From the NCBI GenBank assembly GCA_023259675.1, contig JALRGT010000004.1:1-64000 (forward strand): a stretch of 64,000 nt of DNA, in the 5' to 3' direction. The first letter of the stretch is position 1. The number at the start of each line of letters is the position of its first letter. A model generated the notes under the pieces. That model worked only from the letters and a program-made list of their open reading frames with translations, was not told the DNA's origin and did no database searches. Made by a program: the position numbers and the translations under genes. This DNA is from Flavobacterium sp. GTDB lineage: Bacteria; Bacteroidota; Bacteroidia; Flavobacteriales; Flavobacteriaceae. This document shows, piece by piece, positions 1-9,557 of this stretch.

Positions 1-804
1 CCAGAGCGTTTTTTCCAAATCGGAATTGCAGAAGCAAACATGATTGGAATTGCTGCAGGTTTAACCATTGGCGGAAAAATTCCTTTTACGGGAACTTTTG
101 CTAACTTTTCTACAGGAAGAGTTTATGACCAAATTCGTCAATCTGTTGCTTACTCTGATAAAAATGTAAAAATATGCGCTTCTCACGCAGGTTTAACTTT
201 GGGTGAAGATGGTGCAACTCACCAAATCCTTGAAGATATCGGTTTGATGAAAATGTTACCAGGAATGACTGTAATCAACACTTGTGATCACAATCAAACT
301 AAAGCGGCTACTATTGCCTTAGCAGATCATCATGGTCCAGCCTACTTGCGTTTTGGACGTCCAGTTGTGCCTAACTTTATGCCAGCCGACGAGCCTTTCG
401 TAATTGGAAAAGCGATTATGCTTAACGAAGGGACTGATGTAACTATTATTGCTACCGGACATTTAGTTTGGGAAGCTCTTGTTGCTGCCGAAGCTTTGGA
501 AGCCAAAGGAATTTCTGCCGAAGTAATCAATATTCACACCATTAAACCATTAGACGAAGAAGCAATTTTGAAATCTGTGGCTAAAACGAAATGTGTGGTT
601 ACTGCTGAAGAGCATAATATGCTTGGAGGTCTTGGTGAAAGTGTTGCTAGAGTTTTAGCTTTAAACAATCCTACTCCACAAGAATTTGTAGCCGTTCAAG
701 ATAGTTTTGGAGAATCTGGAACTCCAGAACAATTAATGGAAAAATACAAATTGAACAATCAAGCTATTTTTGAAGCAGCTCAAAAAGTTATTGCTAGAAA
801 ATAA
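1..804 (+). CDS. Transketolase family protein, C-terminal subunit (5' truncated by window edge)
   Basis: The frame is open from base 1, so the gene begins upstream of the window; 267 residues are visible. They hold the end of the pyrimidine-binding domain (IGIAEANM, with the Glu that activates thiamine diphosphate in this family) and a complete C-terminal transketolase domain. In Bacteroidetes and other bacteria transketolase is often split into N- and C-terminal subunits of about 280 and 317 residues, and this length suits the C-terminal subunit, with the partner expected just upstream. The role is pentose phosphate pathway ketol transfer. A DXS-like protein is less likely because of the short length and the [12 protein letters not shown] segment typical of transketolases. 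Confidence 0.93.
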   Translation, partial: PERFFQIGIAEANMIGIAAGLTIGGKIPFTGTFANFSTGRVYDQIRQSVAYSDKNVKICASHAGLTLGEDGATHQILEDIGLMKMLPGMTVINTCDHNQTKAATIALADHHGPAYLRFGRPVVPNFMPADEPFVIGKAIMLNEGTDVTIIATGHLVWEALVAAEALEAKGISAEVINIHTIKPLDEEAILKSVAKTKCVVTAEEHNMLGGLGESVARVLALNNPTPQEFVAVQDSFGESGTPEQLMEKYKLNNQAIFEAAQKVIARK

Positions 805-823
805 TTTTAAGCTCCTAAATATA

Positions 824-855
824 AAAAGCCGTCAAAATAATTTTTGACGGCTTTT
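824..855. terminator. Bidirectional rho-independent terminator
   Basis: Perfect 14-bp inverted repeat (824-837 and 842-855) with a 4-nt loop. A-tract and T-tract flanks are built into the arms, so it can end both the transketolase transcript and the convergent yaaA transcript. Confidence 0.85.
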
Positions 856-880
856 CTATTATATATCAAGTAAAACTAAG

Positions 881-1639
881 CTACCTTGTAAAAACCAAAT
901 GATTCCCTTTTGATAACGTATCGTCATATCGATAGCCTTCATAGTTAAACCCTTTCAAATCGTCAATTGTTTGAGCATTGGTATCAATGATATAACGCAC
1001 CATCATTCCCCTTGCTTTTTTGGCAAAAAAACTGATTATTTTAAGTTTACCCTCTTTATAATCTTTAAAATCAGGGGTGACTACAGGAACTTTCAATGCT
1101 TTTACATCAATGGCCGAAAAATATTCATTACTGGCTAAATTGATGAACAACTCCCCTTCTTTAAGTTCTTTATTCAAAGCTTTAGTTACTGTAGCTTTCC
1201 AAAATTCATATAGATTTTTTTTATCCTCAATCGGTAACTTGGTTCCCATTTCCAAACGATAGGCCTGTATCAAATCCAAGGGTTTCAACAATCCATATAA
1301 ACCGGATAAAATTCGCAACTTATCCTGTAAACTTTCTAATTTATCCAACGGAATTGCATAAGCATCCAATCCTGTATAAACATCACCATCAAAAGTATAA
1401 ATGGCAGGTCGGGCATTTTCTGGTGTAAAAGGCGTTTTCCAACTTTGATTCCGTTCCCAATTCAAATCAGCCAGTTTTTCTGAAATACTCATTAATTCAG
1501 CTAGTTGTTTTGGCTTTTTTTGTTTCAATTCTTTATGAACTTGTCTGGACTCTTTTAGAAACAAAGATTCAGAATAATTTGAAGTAGGCAATTCTTTATC
1601 AAAATTTAAAGATTTAGCCGGAGATATAACAATTTTCAT
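881..1639 (-). CDS. yaaA: YaaA family peroxide stress resistance protein (UPF0246/DUF328)
   Basis: A 252-residue protein beginning MKIVISPAKSL, the conserved N-terminus of the YaaA family, with the later family segments LSGLYGLLKPLD and FFAKKARG. E. coli YaaA limits intracellular iron and oxidative DNA damage during peroxide stress. It is a cytoplasmic protein with a helix-hairpin-helix-like DNA-binding fold. Length matches the family (about 250-260). It stands alone, convergent with the transketolase gene. A TAnnTTTG-like box lies upstream on the minus strand (reverse complement of 1675-1682). Confidence 0.92.
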   Translation of the reverse strand: MKIVISPAKSLNFDKELPTSNYSESLFLKESRQVHKELKQKKPKQLAELMSISEKLADLNWERNQSWKTPFTPENARPAIYTFDGDVYTGLDAYAIPLDKLESLQDKLRILSGLYGLLKPLDLIQAYRLEMGTKLPIEDKKNLYEFWKATVTKALNKELKEGELFINLASNEYFSAIDVKALKVPVVTPDFKDYKEGKLKIISFFAKKARGMMVRYIIDTNAQTIDDLKGFNYEGYRYDDTLSKGNHLVFTR

Positions 1640-2019
1640 AGTGATCCTATTTCGGGTAATTTATAATCGAGACCCAAAAGTACAAATTGAAACCTACATT
1701 ACCCCTTCATCGAATTGAATTGTTTAATGGTGTAATAGATATTATAAATGGATTGAAAAATGTAAGGTTTTAAAAATACTCCGAAACCCCTTCAAAAATT
1801 ACCAAAATAATATTTCAATAAAAAATCCACAGAATAATATATATTTTACAAATAATTAGATAAAGAATTGACCATAATTGTATTTTTTGTCGAAGGATTT
1901 CCCAACTATTTCGCTATTTTTGTGATTATATTAAAAATGAACTAAAATTCTACAATCTATTGTAAAAATAGACCAGTACAAATTAGGAATAAATATTCGC
2001 TAAAGGAAAACACACAAAA
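1640..2019. other. Divergent intergenic region between yaaA and nhaA
   Basis: 380 bp of AT-rich DNA without a convincing reading frame. It should hold both promoters. A plus-strand TATTTTTG box (1915-1922) fits the Bacteroidetes -7 consensus and is a candidate for nhaA; a minus-strand box at 1675-1682 is a candidate for yaaA. No repeat or RNA structure stands out. Confidence 0.5.
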
Positions 2020-3195
2020 ATGAGAAAGACAATCAAGAAAATTTACAATGCAGAACTATTTAACGAATTCTTTGATAATGAAAAATCGAGTGGACTCATA
2101 TTAATAGGTTGTACCTTGTTCTCCTTATTAATGGCGAATACGATGTTTGGCAAAGAATATTTACATACTTGGCATTACCATATTGGTGGCCAAAGTGTTG
2201 AATATTGGGTAAATGATGGATTAATGACCATTTTCTTTTTATTGATTGGATTAGAGTTAAAAAGAGAAATTTATCACGGGGAATTATCAAATATTAAAGA
2301 TGCTTTATTACCTATTTTTGCCGCTTTCGGTGGAATGATAGTTCCAGCCGGATTATATCTTCTTTTAAATTACGGAACTGTAACACATTCTGGAGCAGGA
2401 ATTCCTATGGCGACAGACATTGCCTTTGCTTTAGGTGTTTTGTCATTATTAGGAAGTCGTGTACCCATTTCTTTAAAGATATTCTTAACGGCTTTGGCTG
2501 TAATCGATGATTTAGGGGCCATTATGGTGATTGCTGTATTTTATACAAACACTATATTCTGGTTTAATTTATGTAGTGCATTAGGGATTTTATTGTTACT
2601 GTTTGTTCTAAATCGCTTAAAGGTAAAAAACCTAATTCCTTATTTAATTGGAGGTGGAATTATGTGGTATTTTATGCTTCATTCTGGAATACACGCAACA
2701 ATTACAGGAGTACTTTTGGCCTTCGTGATTCCTGGAGGTGAAGACGGAAAAAAATCACCTTCTTCAATTATGGAGCACTTGCTACACAAACCTGTTGCAT
2801 TTTTGATACTTCCTCTTTTTGCTTTGGCAAATACAGCCATAGTCATCAGTTCGAACATTGGCGAGACATTGGAGCAACACTACAGTATTGGTATTGCTTT
2901 GGGGCTAATAGTAGGTAAACCGCTAGGGATTTATCTCTTTAGCTTTTTAGCTGTTTCTGCCGGAATCTGCAAACTACCGGGAGATATTAGTTGGAAAACA
3001 GTGGCAAGCGTTGGTTTCTTGGGAGGCATCGGTTTTACGATGTCTATTTTTATTACCTTACTTGCATTTGACGACCAAACCATAATCAGTAATGCCAAAT
3101 TTGTGATCCTACTTTCTTCTTTAATAGCAGGTGTAACTGGTTTTCTATTCTTAAAAGTAACTTTAAAGGAAGGAACGAATGAAGGAAATAATTAA
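2020..3195 (+). CDS. nhaA: Na+/H+ antiporter NhaA
   Basis: A 391-residue polytopic inner-membrane protein with the NhaA hallmarks: the paired aspartates in AVIDDLGAI that bind Na+ and H+, an early LIGLELKRE segment, the MATDIAFALG segment and the SGIHATITGVLLA helix. It exchanges cytoplasmic Na+ for external H+, serving pH and sodium homeostasis. Length matches E. coli NhaA (388). The following DUF389 gene overlaps its 3' end by 17 bp, so the two are probably co-transcribed and translationally coupled. The start at 2020 gives the usual short cytoplasmic N-terminus. Confidence 0.96.
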   Translation: MRKTIKKIYNAELFNEFFDNEKSSGLILIGCTLFSLLMANTMFGKEYLHTWHYHIGGQSVEYWVNDGLMTIFFLLIGLELKREIYHGELSNIKDALLPIFAAFGGMIVPAGLYLLLNYGTVTHSGAGIPMATDIAFALGVLSLLGSRVPISLKIFLTALAVIDDLGAIMVIAVFYTNTIFWFNLCSALGILLLLFVLNRLKVKNLIPYLIGGGIMWYFMLHSGIHATITGVLLAFVIPGGEDGKKSPSSIMEHLLHKPVAFLILPLFALANTAIVISSNIGETLEQHYSIGIALGLIVGKPLGIYLFSFLAVSAGICKLPGDISWKTVASVGFLGGIGFTMSIFITLLAFDDQTIISNAKFVILLSSLIAGVTGFLFLKVTLKEGTNEGNN

Positions 3196-4516
3196 TAAAT
3201 TATTCTCCTATATAAATCTCAATAAAGGAGAAGAAAACAAAGAAAAGGTATTAGAAAATGTAAAATCCACTATATCCTTCAGAGGTTCAAATCTATGGAT
3301 TTTAGCTTGTGCCATTGTCGTAGCTTCAATTGGGTTGAATGTTAATTCAACTGCTGTGATTATTGGCGCCATGCTTATTTCTCCTTTAATGGGACCAATA
3401 ATTGGCGCCGGTTTTGGATTAGGCACTTTTGATTTTGTTTTACTGAAAAGATCCTTAAAAAACGTATTGATTGCCACATTGGTAAGTCTCTTTGTTTCTA
3501 CATTTTATTTTTACATTAGCCCTTTTAAGGAAGCACAACCCGAATTATTATCACGGACTTCTCCCAATATTTACGATATTCTAATTGCTTTTTTTGGTGG
3601 TTTGGTTGGTGTTATTGCCATTACAAGAGTCGAAAAAGGAAATCCAATTCCTGGTGTTGCAATCGCCACAGCATTGATGCCTCCACTTTGTACGGCAGGT
3701 TATGGATTGGCTATTGGTAGTTGGAAATTCTTCTTCGGGGCACTTTATTTGTACTCTATCAATTGTGTTTTTATTTGTATTTCAACTTTTTTGATCGTCA
3801 AATATTTAAAATACCCCATCAAAAAACAACTGGATGAAAAAAACGAGAAAAAGGTAAAATACATTATTACCAGCCTGATTACGATTTTAATTCTTCCGAG
3901 TATTTATTTTGCTTATCAATTATTTGAAGAAAAAAAATACCAACATCAGATTGATGTATTTATGGAAAATGAGTTCACCAATAAAGGAATCGCTATATTA
4001 TACAAAAAAACCAAGTTTAATGAAAAACCTAAAAAACTGGAATTGGGTTTTCTTAGAAAAAAATACAATAAGAATGAAATAGAAGAACTCAATCAAAAGC
4101 TCAACTCCTATGAAATTAAAAATACCAAACTCATTGTCGTACAAGACACCACAGATTTAAAAAGTGATATTTTAAATGAAATCAATTTCAAGAAATCAGT
4201 ACTAAGTGAAAAAGATGTAACCATCCTAAACTTGAAAAATGAAATCGCATCCAATACATATGATAACAAAGCCTTACTGGCCGAAATTAAAATTTTATTC
4301 CCGGAAATCGATAACATTTCTATTTCAAATCACACCTACAACGAAAACACCGATAGCATCAAAACTATTCCAGTGTTAATTTATAAAAGCGTTAAAGGAG
4401 TACCGGAATCTAATGAGGAGAAATTAGCACTTTGGTTAAAACAACGTTTGAAGAAAAAACAAATTGAAATCTACAAACAACCAATAGTAAAATCAAATAC
4501 AGCTATTAAAAAATAA
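3179..4516 (+). CDS. DUF389 family membrane protein
   Basis: A 445-residue protein. Residues 35-235 hold several transmembrane helices with the conserved DUF389 segments SIGLNVNSTAVIIGAML, ISPLMGPIIG and ALMPPLCTAGYGLA. About 200 charged, soluble residues follow, which probably form a cytoplasmic or periplasmic domain. DUF389 function is not established. The overlap with nhaA suggests a role linked to ion or membrane homeostasis, which is inference from position only. The ATG lies inside the end of nhaA, and no better start exists downstream before the first conserved segment. Confidence 0.9.
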   Translation: MKEIINKLFSYINLNKGEENKEKVLENVKSTISFRGSNLWILACAIVVASIGLNVNSTAVIIGAMLISPLMGPIIGAGFGLGTFDFVLLKRSLKNVLIATLVSLFVSTFYFYISPFKEAQPELLSRTSPNIYDILIAFFGGLVGVIAITRVEKGNPIPGVAIATALMPPLCTAGYGLAIGSWKFFFGALYLYSINCVFICISTFLIVKYLKYPIKKQLDEKNEKKVKYIITSLITILILPSIYFAYQLFEEKKYQHQIDVFMENEFTNKGIAILYKKTKFNEKPKKLELGFLRKKYNKNEIEELNQKLNSYEIKNTKLIVVQDTTDLKSDILNEINFKKSVLSEKDVTILNLKNEIASNTYDNKALLAEIKILFPEIDNISISNHTYNENTDSIKTIPVLIYKSVKGVPESNEEKLALWLKQRLKKKQIEIYKQPIVKSNTAIKK

Positions 4517-4539
4517 TTAACAGCTTACTTATTTCATAT

Positions 4540-4576
4540 AAAAGTCATCAACTTATTTTCTTGGATGACTTTTTTT
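4540..4576 (+). terminator. Rho-independent terminator of nhaA-DUF389
   Basis: A 10-bp inverted repeat (4540-4549 with 4564-4573) with a 14-nt loop, followed by a T-run, 24 bp after the DUF389 stop codon. Confidence 0.75.
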
Positions 4577-4701
4577 TGGTCAAACAATTCTCAAATAGCC
4601 ATAAAACGACGCCGTACTAGAAACATTAAAGCATTTATTACTAGTCTAATATATTTGTTTTCTTTAAATTTGGAATAACAATCCAAATAAACTTATAAAT
4701 T

Positions 4702-5496
4702 ATGGGTAAATCTTTAAAGTGGTATTTAAGGAGACATTCTTTATTGTATAAAATTAGATTTCGTTTGGTTTCAAAAAAGAGAACAGATAGCCAGCTCGAA
4801 AAATATTGTTATAATGACATCAACCCAATAAACAACATCCCGGATATTTATTTTAATATCAACCAAAATATATTTCCAATAAAAAATGAAGACCGAACCG
4901 ATTTAAAAAAAGCACTAAAAATAGCTCGATGGCTCAGAAATAATATACCGGGTGGAGCTGGACTTGGCAAATCATCCGAAACTACGCTACGAAAAATGAT
5001 TAAGGGTGAAGGCGGTGTTTGTAGCGATCTTGCTCAAGTATTCAATAATTTTTGCGTTATCAATGATGTAAAAGTAAAAGAATGGGGCTTGAAAATTATA
5101 TCTGACAATCCCTCTATCAGAGGAGGTCATTCTTTTAATGAAATCTACTCAAAAGAATTTGAGAAGTGGATTTTAATTGATGTCTCCAAATCCATTTATT
5201 TTTATGATTTAAACCCTAAACAGCCTCTTTCTGTATTTGAGTATATGAAACTCAAAGAAGAGAATAAAAAGATACAGTTTTTGATTTTTAATAAAAAAAT
5301 TGTCCCCGAAAAGAAACGAATCAAAGCCTTATATTTCAATTCAAGTTCATTCCCTTTTCTCATTACCCATTATTGTAATAAAACTTATGATTATTTTCTT
5401 GACAAATTAGATTTTCTCCCGGAATCTATTGTCCATGGAATCATCTATTTGACCGGAAAAAGCTATGTCTTCGAGTTTCCCATCAGACAAGAATAA
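4702..5496 (+). CDS. Transglutaminase-like cysteine peptidase fold protein
   Basis: 264 residues with a transglutaminase-like catalytic triad in order: Cys107 in GGVCSDL, His143 in GGHSFNE and Asp160 in ILIDVS. Spacing and flanking residues are those of the Transglut_core superfamily. No signal peptide is evident; the N-terminus is basic. Members act as peptidases or amidases, often on cell-wall or glycan-linked peptides, but the substrate cannot be read from sequence. It is a single gene between the nhaA operon terminator and the AlkB-like gene. Confidence 0.75.
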   Translation: MGKSLKWYLRRHSLLYKIRFRLVSKKRTDSQLEKYCYNDINPINNIPDIYFNINQNIFPIKNEDRTDLKKALKIARWLRNNIPGGAGLGKSSETTLRKMIKGEGGVCSDLAQVFNNFCVINDVKVKEWGLKIISDNPSIRGGHSFNEIYSKEFEKWILIDVSKSIYFYDLNPKQPLSVFEYMKLKEENKKIQFLIFNKKIVPEKKRIKALYFNSSSFPFLITHYCNKTYDYFLDKLDFLPESIVHGIIYLTGKSYVFEFPIRQE

Positions 5497-5583
5497 AGTA
5501 CAACATCTCACCTTTTTAAAAAGAAATCCCTTAGCGTATCAAAATATTTTTTGATTATACGGATTACTTTCAAACAACGCCCA

Positions 5584-6204
5584 ATGGATTTATTCAATAC
5601 AGAATTAGACGAAAACACCAATTTATTGCCCAAAGATGGCACTGTCAATTATTATGGCTTCTTAATGTCTATAAACGATGCCAACCACTATTTCAACACT
5701 TTATTGGAGACCATTGAGTGGAAAAATGACGAAGCCATTATTTATGGAAAACATATTATTACCAAAAGGAAAGTGGCTTGGTATGGCGACACGAACTTTA
5801 GTTACACGTATTCCAATACAACCAAACAAGCCTTAACTTGGACAAAAGAGTTAAGAGAGCTGAAAGCATTAGTGGAAGAGAAAACAGGCGAAACCTATAA
5901 TTCCTGTTTGCTTAATTTATACCACAATGGTAATGAAGGCATGGCCTGGCATAGTGATGCCGAAAAAGACTTGAAAAAGAATGGTGCCATTGCCTCTCTG
6001 AGTTTTGGTGCTGAGCGAAAATTTGCTTTCAAACACAAAGAATCCAAAGAAACAGTTTCCTTACTATTACAAAACGGAAGCCTACTTGTAATGAAAGGAG
6101 AAACCCAAACGCATTGGTTACATAGCTTACCTCCAACAAAAAGAATCATCAAACCAAGAATAAACTTGACTTTTAGAACTATCGTTTTGAAAAACACTTT
6201 TTAA
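5584..6204 (+). CDS. AlkB-like 2-oxoglutarate/Fe(II) dioxygenase
   Basis: 206 residues when started at the ATG at 5584; an upstream in-frame TTG at 5551 is possible but gives a non-conserved extension. Iron ligands are visible as H123-x-D125 (WHSDAE) and H180 (WLHSLP). R192 and R198 (PRINLTFR) bind 2-oxoglutarate. The NLYHNGNEGMAWHSD segment is typical of the ALKBH2/3-like subgroup, which repairs N1-methyladenine and N3-methylcytosine in DNA or RNA by oxidative demethylation. Monocistronic by spacing. Confidence 0.9.
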   Translation: MDLFNTELDENTNLLPKDGTVNYYGFLMSINDANHYFNTLLETIEWKNDEAIIYGKHIITKRKVAWYGDTNFSYTYSNTTKQALTWTKELRELKALVEEKTGETYNSCLLNLYHNGNEGMAWHSDAEKDLKKNGAIASLSFGAERKFAFKHKESKETVSLLLQNGSLLVMKGETQTHWLHSLPPTKRIIKPRINLTFRTIVLKNTF

Positions 6205-6410
6205 CACTCAATTAACCTACTAAATAACAAACTGTTACATATTTTAAGTAATTTTATATACCCCTTATCATTATACAACAAATTAAAATTTTGCCCTATT
6301 TCAATTCCATAATAAACCCCGTCATATCAACATGCTACACTTTTTTATAGCATACGATTTATTGTTATGTGTTAGAATTAAATTATTGTTTAACCATAAT
6401 ACATAAAGTT

Positions 6411-6869
6411 ATGAAAAATTTAAAATTTGTTATTGCATATCTATTTTTAGGATTGATTACGATGGGTTGTTCAAATGAAACGGATATGTTAGTTACTCCA
6501 TATGATGAAGTTGCCAACTTAACTGCAAGTTCATTAGCACTGAAAAAAAGTCCCGCTATTTGGGCAGATTGCGAACAATTTGCAACTCTTGGTACCAAAA
6601 CCAGCTTTAAACCGACTGCGGGTAATTTTGACGAACTCTATAATGGTATAACTTTTAAAGATGGAATTGGAGCCATTTCTGAAAGCAAACCGGGAGATAG
6701 GGATTTTAATGGAGGTAGATGGCATGTGAATAGTGTTAAAGAGGGTGTAGATCCAAACAAATATTCTGACGCATGTAACGTTGAAGATTTAGATTTAGAT
6801 GATTTTGAATCGACTGATGTCTATTTTGAATGTCCTTTACGACCTATAAGAGGGAATAGTGGGGATTAA
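6411..6869 (+). CDS. Hypothetical lipoprotein
   Basis: 152 residues from the ATG at 6411, chosen because it places a standard lipoprotein signal at the N-terminus (MKNLKF, hydrophobic stretch, then TMGCSN with the lipidated Cys). A GTG start at 6369 would bury the signal. The mature part contains three further Cys and an acidic C-terminal region (DLDLDDFESTD). I recognise no family. Expected location is the outer membrane or periplasmic face. Single gene, with a strong bidirectional terminator downstream. Confidence 0.7.
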   Translation: MKNLKFVIAYLFLGLITMGCSNETDMLVTPYDEVANLTASSLALKKSPAIWADCEQFATLGTKTSFKPTAGNFDELYNGITFKDGIGAISESKPGDRDFNGGRWHVNSVKEGVDPNKYSDACNVEDLDLDDFESTDVYFECPLRPIRGNSGD

Positions 6870-7010
6870 CGAAAAACCGGTTACAGCATTCTCATATTAT
6901 GAACAGATAAATTACTTTTAACTGGAGCAGAGATTGATTTTCATAAATTTCTGTTACTTCAAAGCAATACTATTAATTTTACGAACCATTAATTCTGAGT
7001 AAGACATATA

Positions 7011-7054
7011 TCAAAAAAGCCCTTCAACTATTTATCGTTGAAGGGCTTTTTTGA
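7011..7054. terminator. Strong bidirectional terminator
   Basis: Perfect 18-bp inverted repeat (7011-7028 and 7037-7054) with an 8-nt loop and T-runs on both strands. It separates the plus-strand lipoprotein gene from the convergent hypothetical gene at 7088-7468. Confidence 0.9.
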
Positions 7055-7087
7055 TTTGTAAATTTTTAATCAAAAATGTACAAAAAA

Positions 7088-7468
7088 TTATCTTGTTTGA
7101 ATTCCGTTGCTTTCTAAAATGGCCATAAGATAAATACTCTGGTTAGGATCATAATTTTCGATACCACTTTTATACCATTCTTCGATTATTGCAATTTGAA
7201 ATGGAGTATATTCCTCTGAATCAATGTTCATTCCAAGCATCCCTGCAAGAAGAAACTCTTCCAATATTTTATCGGTCAGAATTCGTTTTGGAATTCCATT
7301 AATAATAGCTCCATTCATATTTTCATAATTTGCCCTTCCATAAGCAAATCCTGAATTGAATGCTTTACCATTCTTAGTTACATCAACTAATTGTGAAAAC
7401 GGATTTAAACCACTTGCATAACCTGCAAAGTAGTCTTTTCTATAAATTGGGTCAAAAATATCTTCCAT
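7088..7468 (-). CDS. Hypothetical protein, 126 residues
   Basis: A soluble, acidic 126-residue protein with no signal peptide or membrane segment. It has paired aromatic/glycine motifs (YFAGYASGL, FNSGFAYGRANYE) and a helical C-terminal half (EEFLLAGMLGMN). No family recognised; its size and composition resemble small antitoxin or immunity-type proteins, but no toxin partner is adjacent. A TAGGTTTG box (reverse complement of 7499-7506) about 30 bp upstream fits the Bacteroidetes -7 element, so it is probably expressed by itself. Confidence 0.7.
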   Translation of the reverse strand: MEDIFDPIYRKDYFAGYASGLNPFSQLVDVTKNGKAFNSGFAYGRANYENMNGAIINGIPKRILTDKILEEFLLAGMLGMNIDSEEYTPFQIAIIEEWYKSGIENYDPNQSIYLMAILESNGIQTR

Positions 7469-7783
7469 AACTAATTTATTTTTCTAAATAATTATAGTCA
7501 AACCTATCGATAATATTCTGACAAATAAATTAAAATCGTTTAAAGGGAAAAAAAATCTATAATCACCATTTTTAATGATATTTTTAATGATATTTTAGAT
7601 GCATTTTAATAGCAATTTCTTAAACTTTTGAAATTGGAAAAATTCAGACTTTTAAAAAATACAAGCTCTTTTTAGGTAAAAAGCTGACACAAAATGATTT
7701 AAAAAAACAACATTAAAATGGGTTCAAAAAACAGTATGGCCAAAATTAAAACAAAAAAAAGCCCCAAATTGGAGCTTAAATAT
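7469..7783. other. Intergenic region upstream of the 126-residue gene
   Basis: 315 bp, strongly AT-rich, no supported gene. It contains the promoter box for the 7088-7468 gene, a short tandem duplication of a 12-bp unit (TTTTTAATGATA, about 7568-7591), and the rluD terminator at its right end. Otherwise nothing recognisable. Confidence 0.5.
7753..7777 (-). terminator. rluD terminator
   Basis: On the minus strand, AGCTCC, a 5-nt loop and GGGGCT (one G-U pair), then eight T residues; lies 6 bp past the rluD stop codon. Confidence 0.75.
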
Positions 7784-8830
7784 TTAGTCTTGTTCTTCGT
7801 CAGTAACGTGTGATTTTGAGTAACCGCGCCATTTCTCGATACAATCCTGAAAATCTTGCGGGAGTTCTGTATCAAAACGCATCATTTCACCCGTTGTAGG
7901 ATGCACAAACCCCAATGTCTTGGCATGTAAAGCCTGTCTTGGTAGTGCTTTAAAACAATTATCTATAAACTGTTTGTATTTGGTAAACGTGGTTCCTTTT
8001 AAAATTAAGTGACCGCCATAACGTTCGTCATTAAACAACGGATGTCCTATGTGTTTCATATGCGCCCTGATTTGGTGGGTTCTTCCCGTTTCGAGTTGAC
8101 ACGAAATTAAAGTCACATAACCAAAACGTTCCAAAACTTTATAATGGGTCACGGCCGGTTTTCCTATCTCAGGATCATCAAAAACGGCCATTTGCATGCG
8201 GTCTTTCAAGTGACGGGCTAGATTGCCTTCAATCGTCCCTTTTTCTTCGGCTACATTTCCCCAAACCAATGCGATGTATTCTCTTTCACTCGATTTGGCT
8301 TCAAACTGTTTCGCCAAATGGGTCATTGCCGCTTCCGTTTTGGCTATCACCAATAATCCAGAAGTATCTTTATCGATACGGTGAACCAATCCGGGACGTT
8401 CACTGCTGTTCATGGGCAAATTATCAAAATGATACGCCAAAGCATGCACTAATGTTCCGGTATAATTTCCGTGTCCGGGATGTACCACCATGCCCGGTTC
8501 TTTGTTAATCAACAACAAAGCATCATCTTCATATACAATATTCAGCGGAATGTTTTCTGGAATGATATGATTCTCAAAAGGTGGATGCGATAACATCACG
8601 CGTACCACATCAAATGCTTTTACTTTATAATTCGACTTTACAATCGCGTCATTCACAAAAATATTACCTTCTGTGGCAGCATTCTGAATTTTGTTTCGAG
8701 TGGCATTCTGAATCAGTCCCATCAAATATTTATCAATTCGCAAAGGCGCTTGTCCTTTGGGAACTTCAAATTTAAAATGTTCGAATAATTCTTCTTCTAT
8801 TTCTTCTATGGGATCTATATTATTGTTCAT
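7784..8830 (-). CDS. rluD: 23S rRNA pseudouridine synthase, RluD family
   Basis: 348 residues with an N-terminal S4 RNA-binding domain (about 28-80) and an RluA/RluD catalytic domain. The catalytic Asp is D153 in HRIDKDTSG; the family segments GMVVHPG and LETGRTHQIRAH are present. It isomerises uridines in 23S rRNA (helix 69 positions in E. coli RluD). The gene overlaps the upstream PASTA gene by 11 bp, the common Bacteroidetes arrangement, so the two form an operon. Confidence 0.95.
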   Translation of the reverse strand: MNNNIDPIEEIEEELFEHFKFEVPKGQAPLRIDKYLMGLIQNATRNKIQNAATEGNIFVNDAIVKSNYKVKAFDVVRVMLSHPPFENHIIPENIPLNIVYEDDALLLINKEPGMVVHPGHGNYTGTLVHALAYHFDNLPMNSSERPGLVHRIDKDTSGLLVIAKTEAAMTHLAKQFEAKSSEREYIALVWGNVAEEKGTIEGNLARHLKDRMQMAVFDDPEIGKPAVTHYKVLERFGYVTLISCQLETGRTHQIRAHMKHIGHPLFNDERYGGHLILKGTTFTKYKQFIDNCFKALPRQALHAKTLGFVHPTTGEMMRFDTELPQDFQDCIEKWRGYSKSHVTDEEQD

Positions 8831-9437
8831 CGGGTAATTCTTCTATTGGAGTTTCCATTTCGTCCGTACTTATTCCATCTTCATAACTCGCTTTTCCATC
8901 GCCTAAAACCAAATCAATTTTAGAGGCTTTCAAAACTTTGTCACCTGGTTTTATGTTTCTTCCTTTAAAACGCATTTCCAGCACCATGTCTTTAGCAAGA
9001 TTCGGTATATAAGTTATTGTTCCTTCTTCCAATCCTAAAGCTCTTAAAGTGGGAACCGCTTCACGATACGTTTTTTCAATTAAATCTGGTACTTTTACGG
9101 AGGAGAATCCAGAACTGTTTATTTTAATGTAAATCTTTCTTCCTACTTTCACTTTCTCGCCCGGTAACGGATTTTGTTGCACTACACTGTATTTAGGGTA
9201 ACCGCTTCTGTAGTCCACGCTGTCCAACAATACATAATCCAAATCCAATTCATCCAGTTTTTCTTCTACCTGTTCCTCTGTCAGTTTAGCTAAATTAGGT
9301 ACCGATATTTCGTGTCCGTGATCGGTAGTGAATGTCAACCAATGCATAAAAAAATAACCCAACACAGCAATAATCAAAATTGCCAAAAACACTTGTACAA
9401 AAAACACACGGCTAGTAAGGTACTTACGTAAACTCAT
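8820..9437 (-). CDS. PASTA domain membrane protein
   Basis: 205 residues from the ATG at 9437 (MSLRKYL); an upstream in-frame ATG at 9461 adds eight residues but no motif. One transmembrane helix near residues 12-35 is followed by two PASTA domains (about 42-112 and 114-185, with VPNL and VPDL starts), which bind peptidoglycan or muropeptides. There is no kinase domain, unlike PknB-type proteins. It is the first gene of an operon with rluD, divergent from ddl, consistent with a cell-wall-related job. Confidence 0.9.
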   Translation of the reverse strand: MSLRKYLTSRVFFVQVFLAILIIAVLGYFFMHWLTFTTDHGHEISVPNLAKLTEEQVEEKLDELDLDYVLLDSVDYRSGYPKYSVVQQNPLPGEKVKVGRKIYIKINSSGFSSVKVPDLIEKTYREAVPTLRALGLEEGTITYIPNLAKDMVLEMRFKGRNIKPGDKVLKASKIDLVLGDGKASYEDGISTDEMETPIEELPDEQ

Positions 9438-9511
9438 AAATTTATTTTTATAATAGCACAAAGATATAGCTATTTCGTTCCAAAAAAAATTCTAATTTTG
9501 TTTAGAATACG

Positions 9512-9549
9512 TTTAATCGGTTAATCGATTAGACAACTAACCGATTAAA
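9512..9549. repeat. 12-bp perfect inverted repeat in the ddl leader
   Basis: TTTAATCGGTTA (9512-9523) and its exact reverse complement (9538-9549), loop of 14 nt, ending 8 bp before the ddl start codon. There is no T-run, so it does not look like a terminator. Candidate operator or 5'-UTR hairpin. Confidence 0.7.
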
Positions 9550-9557
9550 ATTATAAA

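Noticed and set aside
5551..5583. TTG start for the AlkB-like gene
   Set aside because: An ATG at 5584 gives the normal family length; the extension has no conservation-type features.
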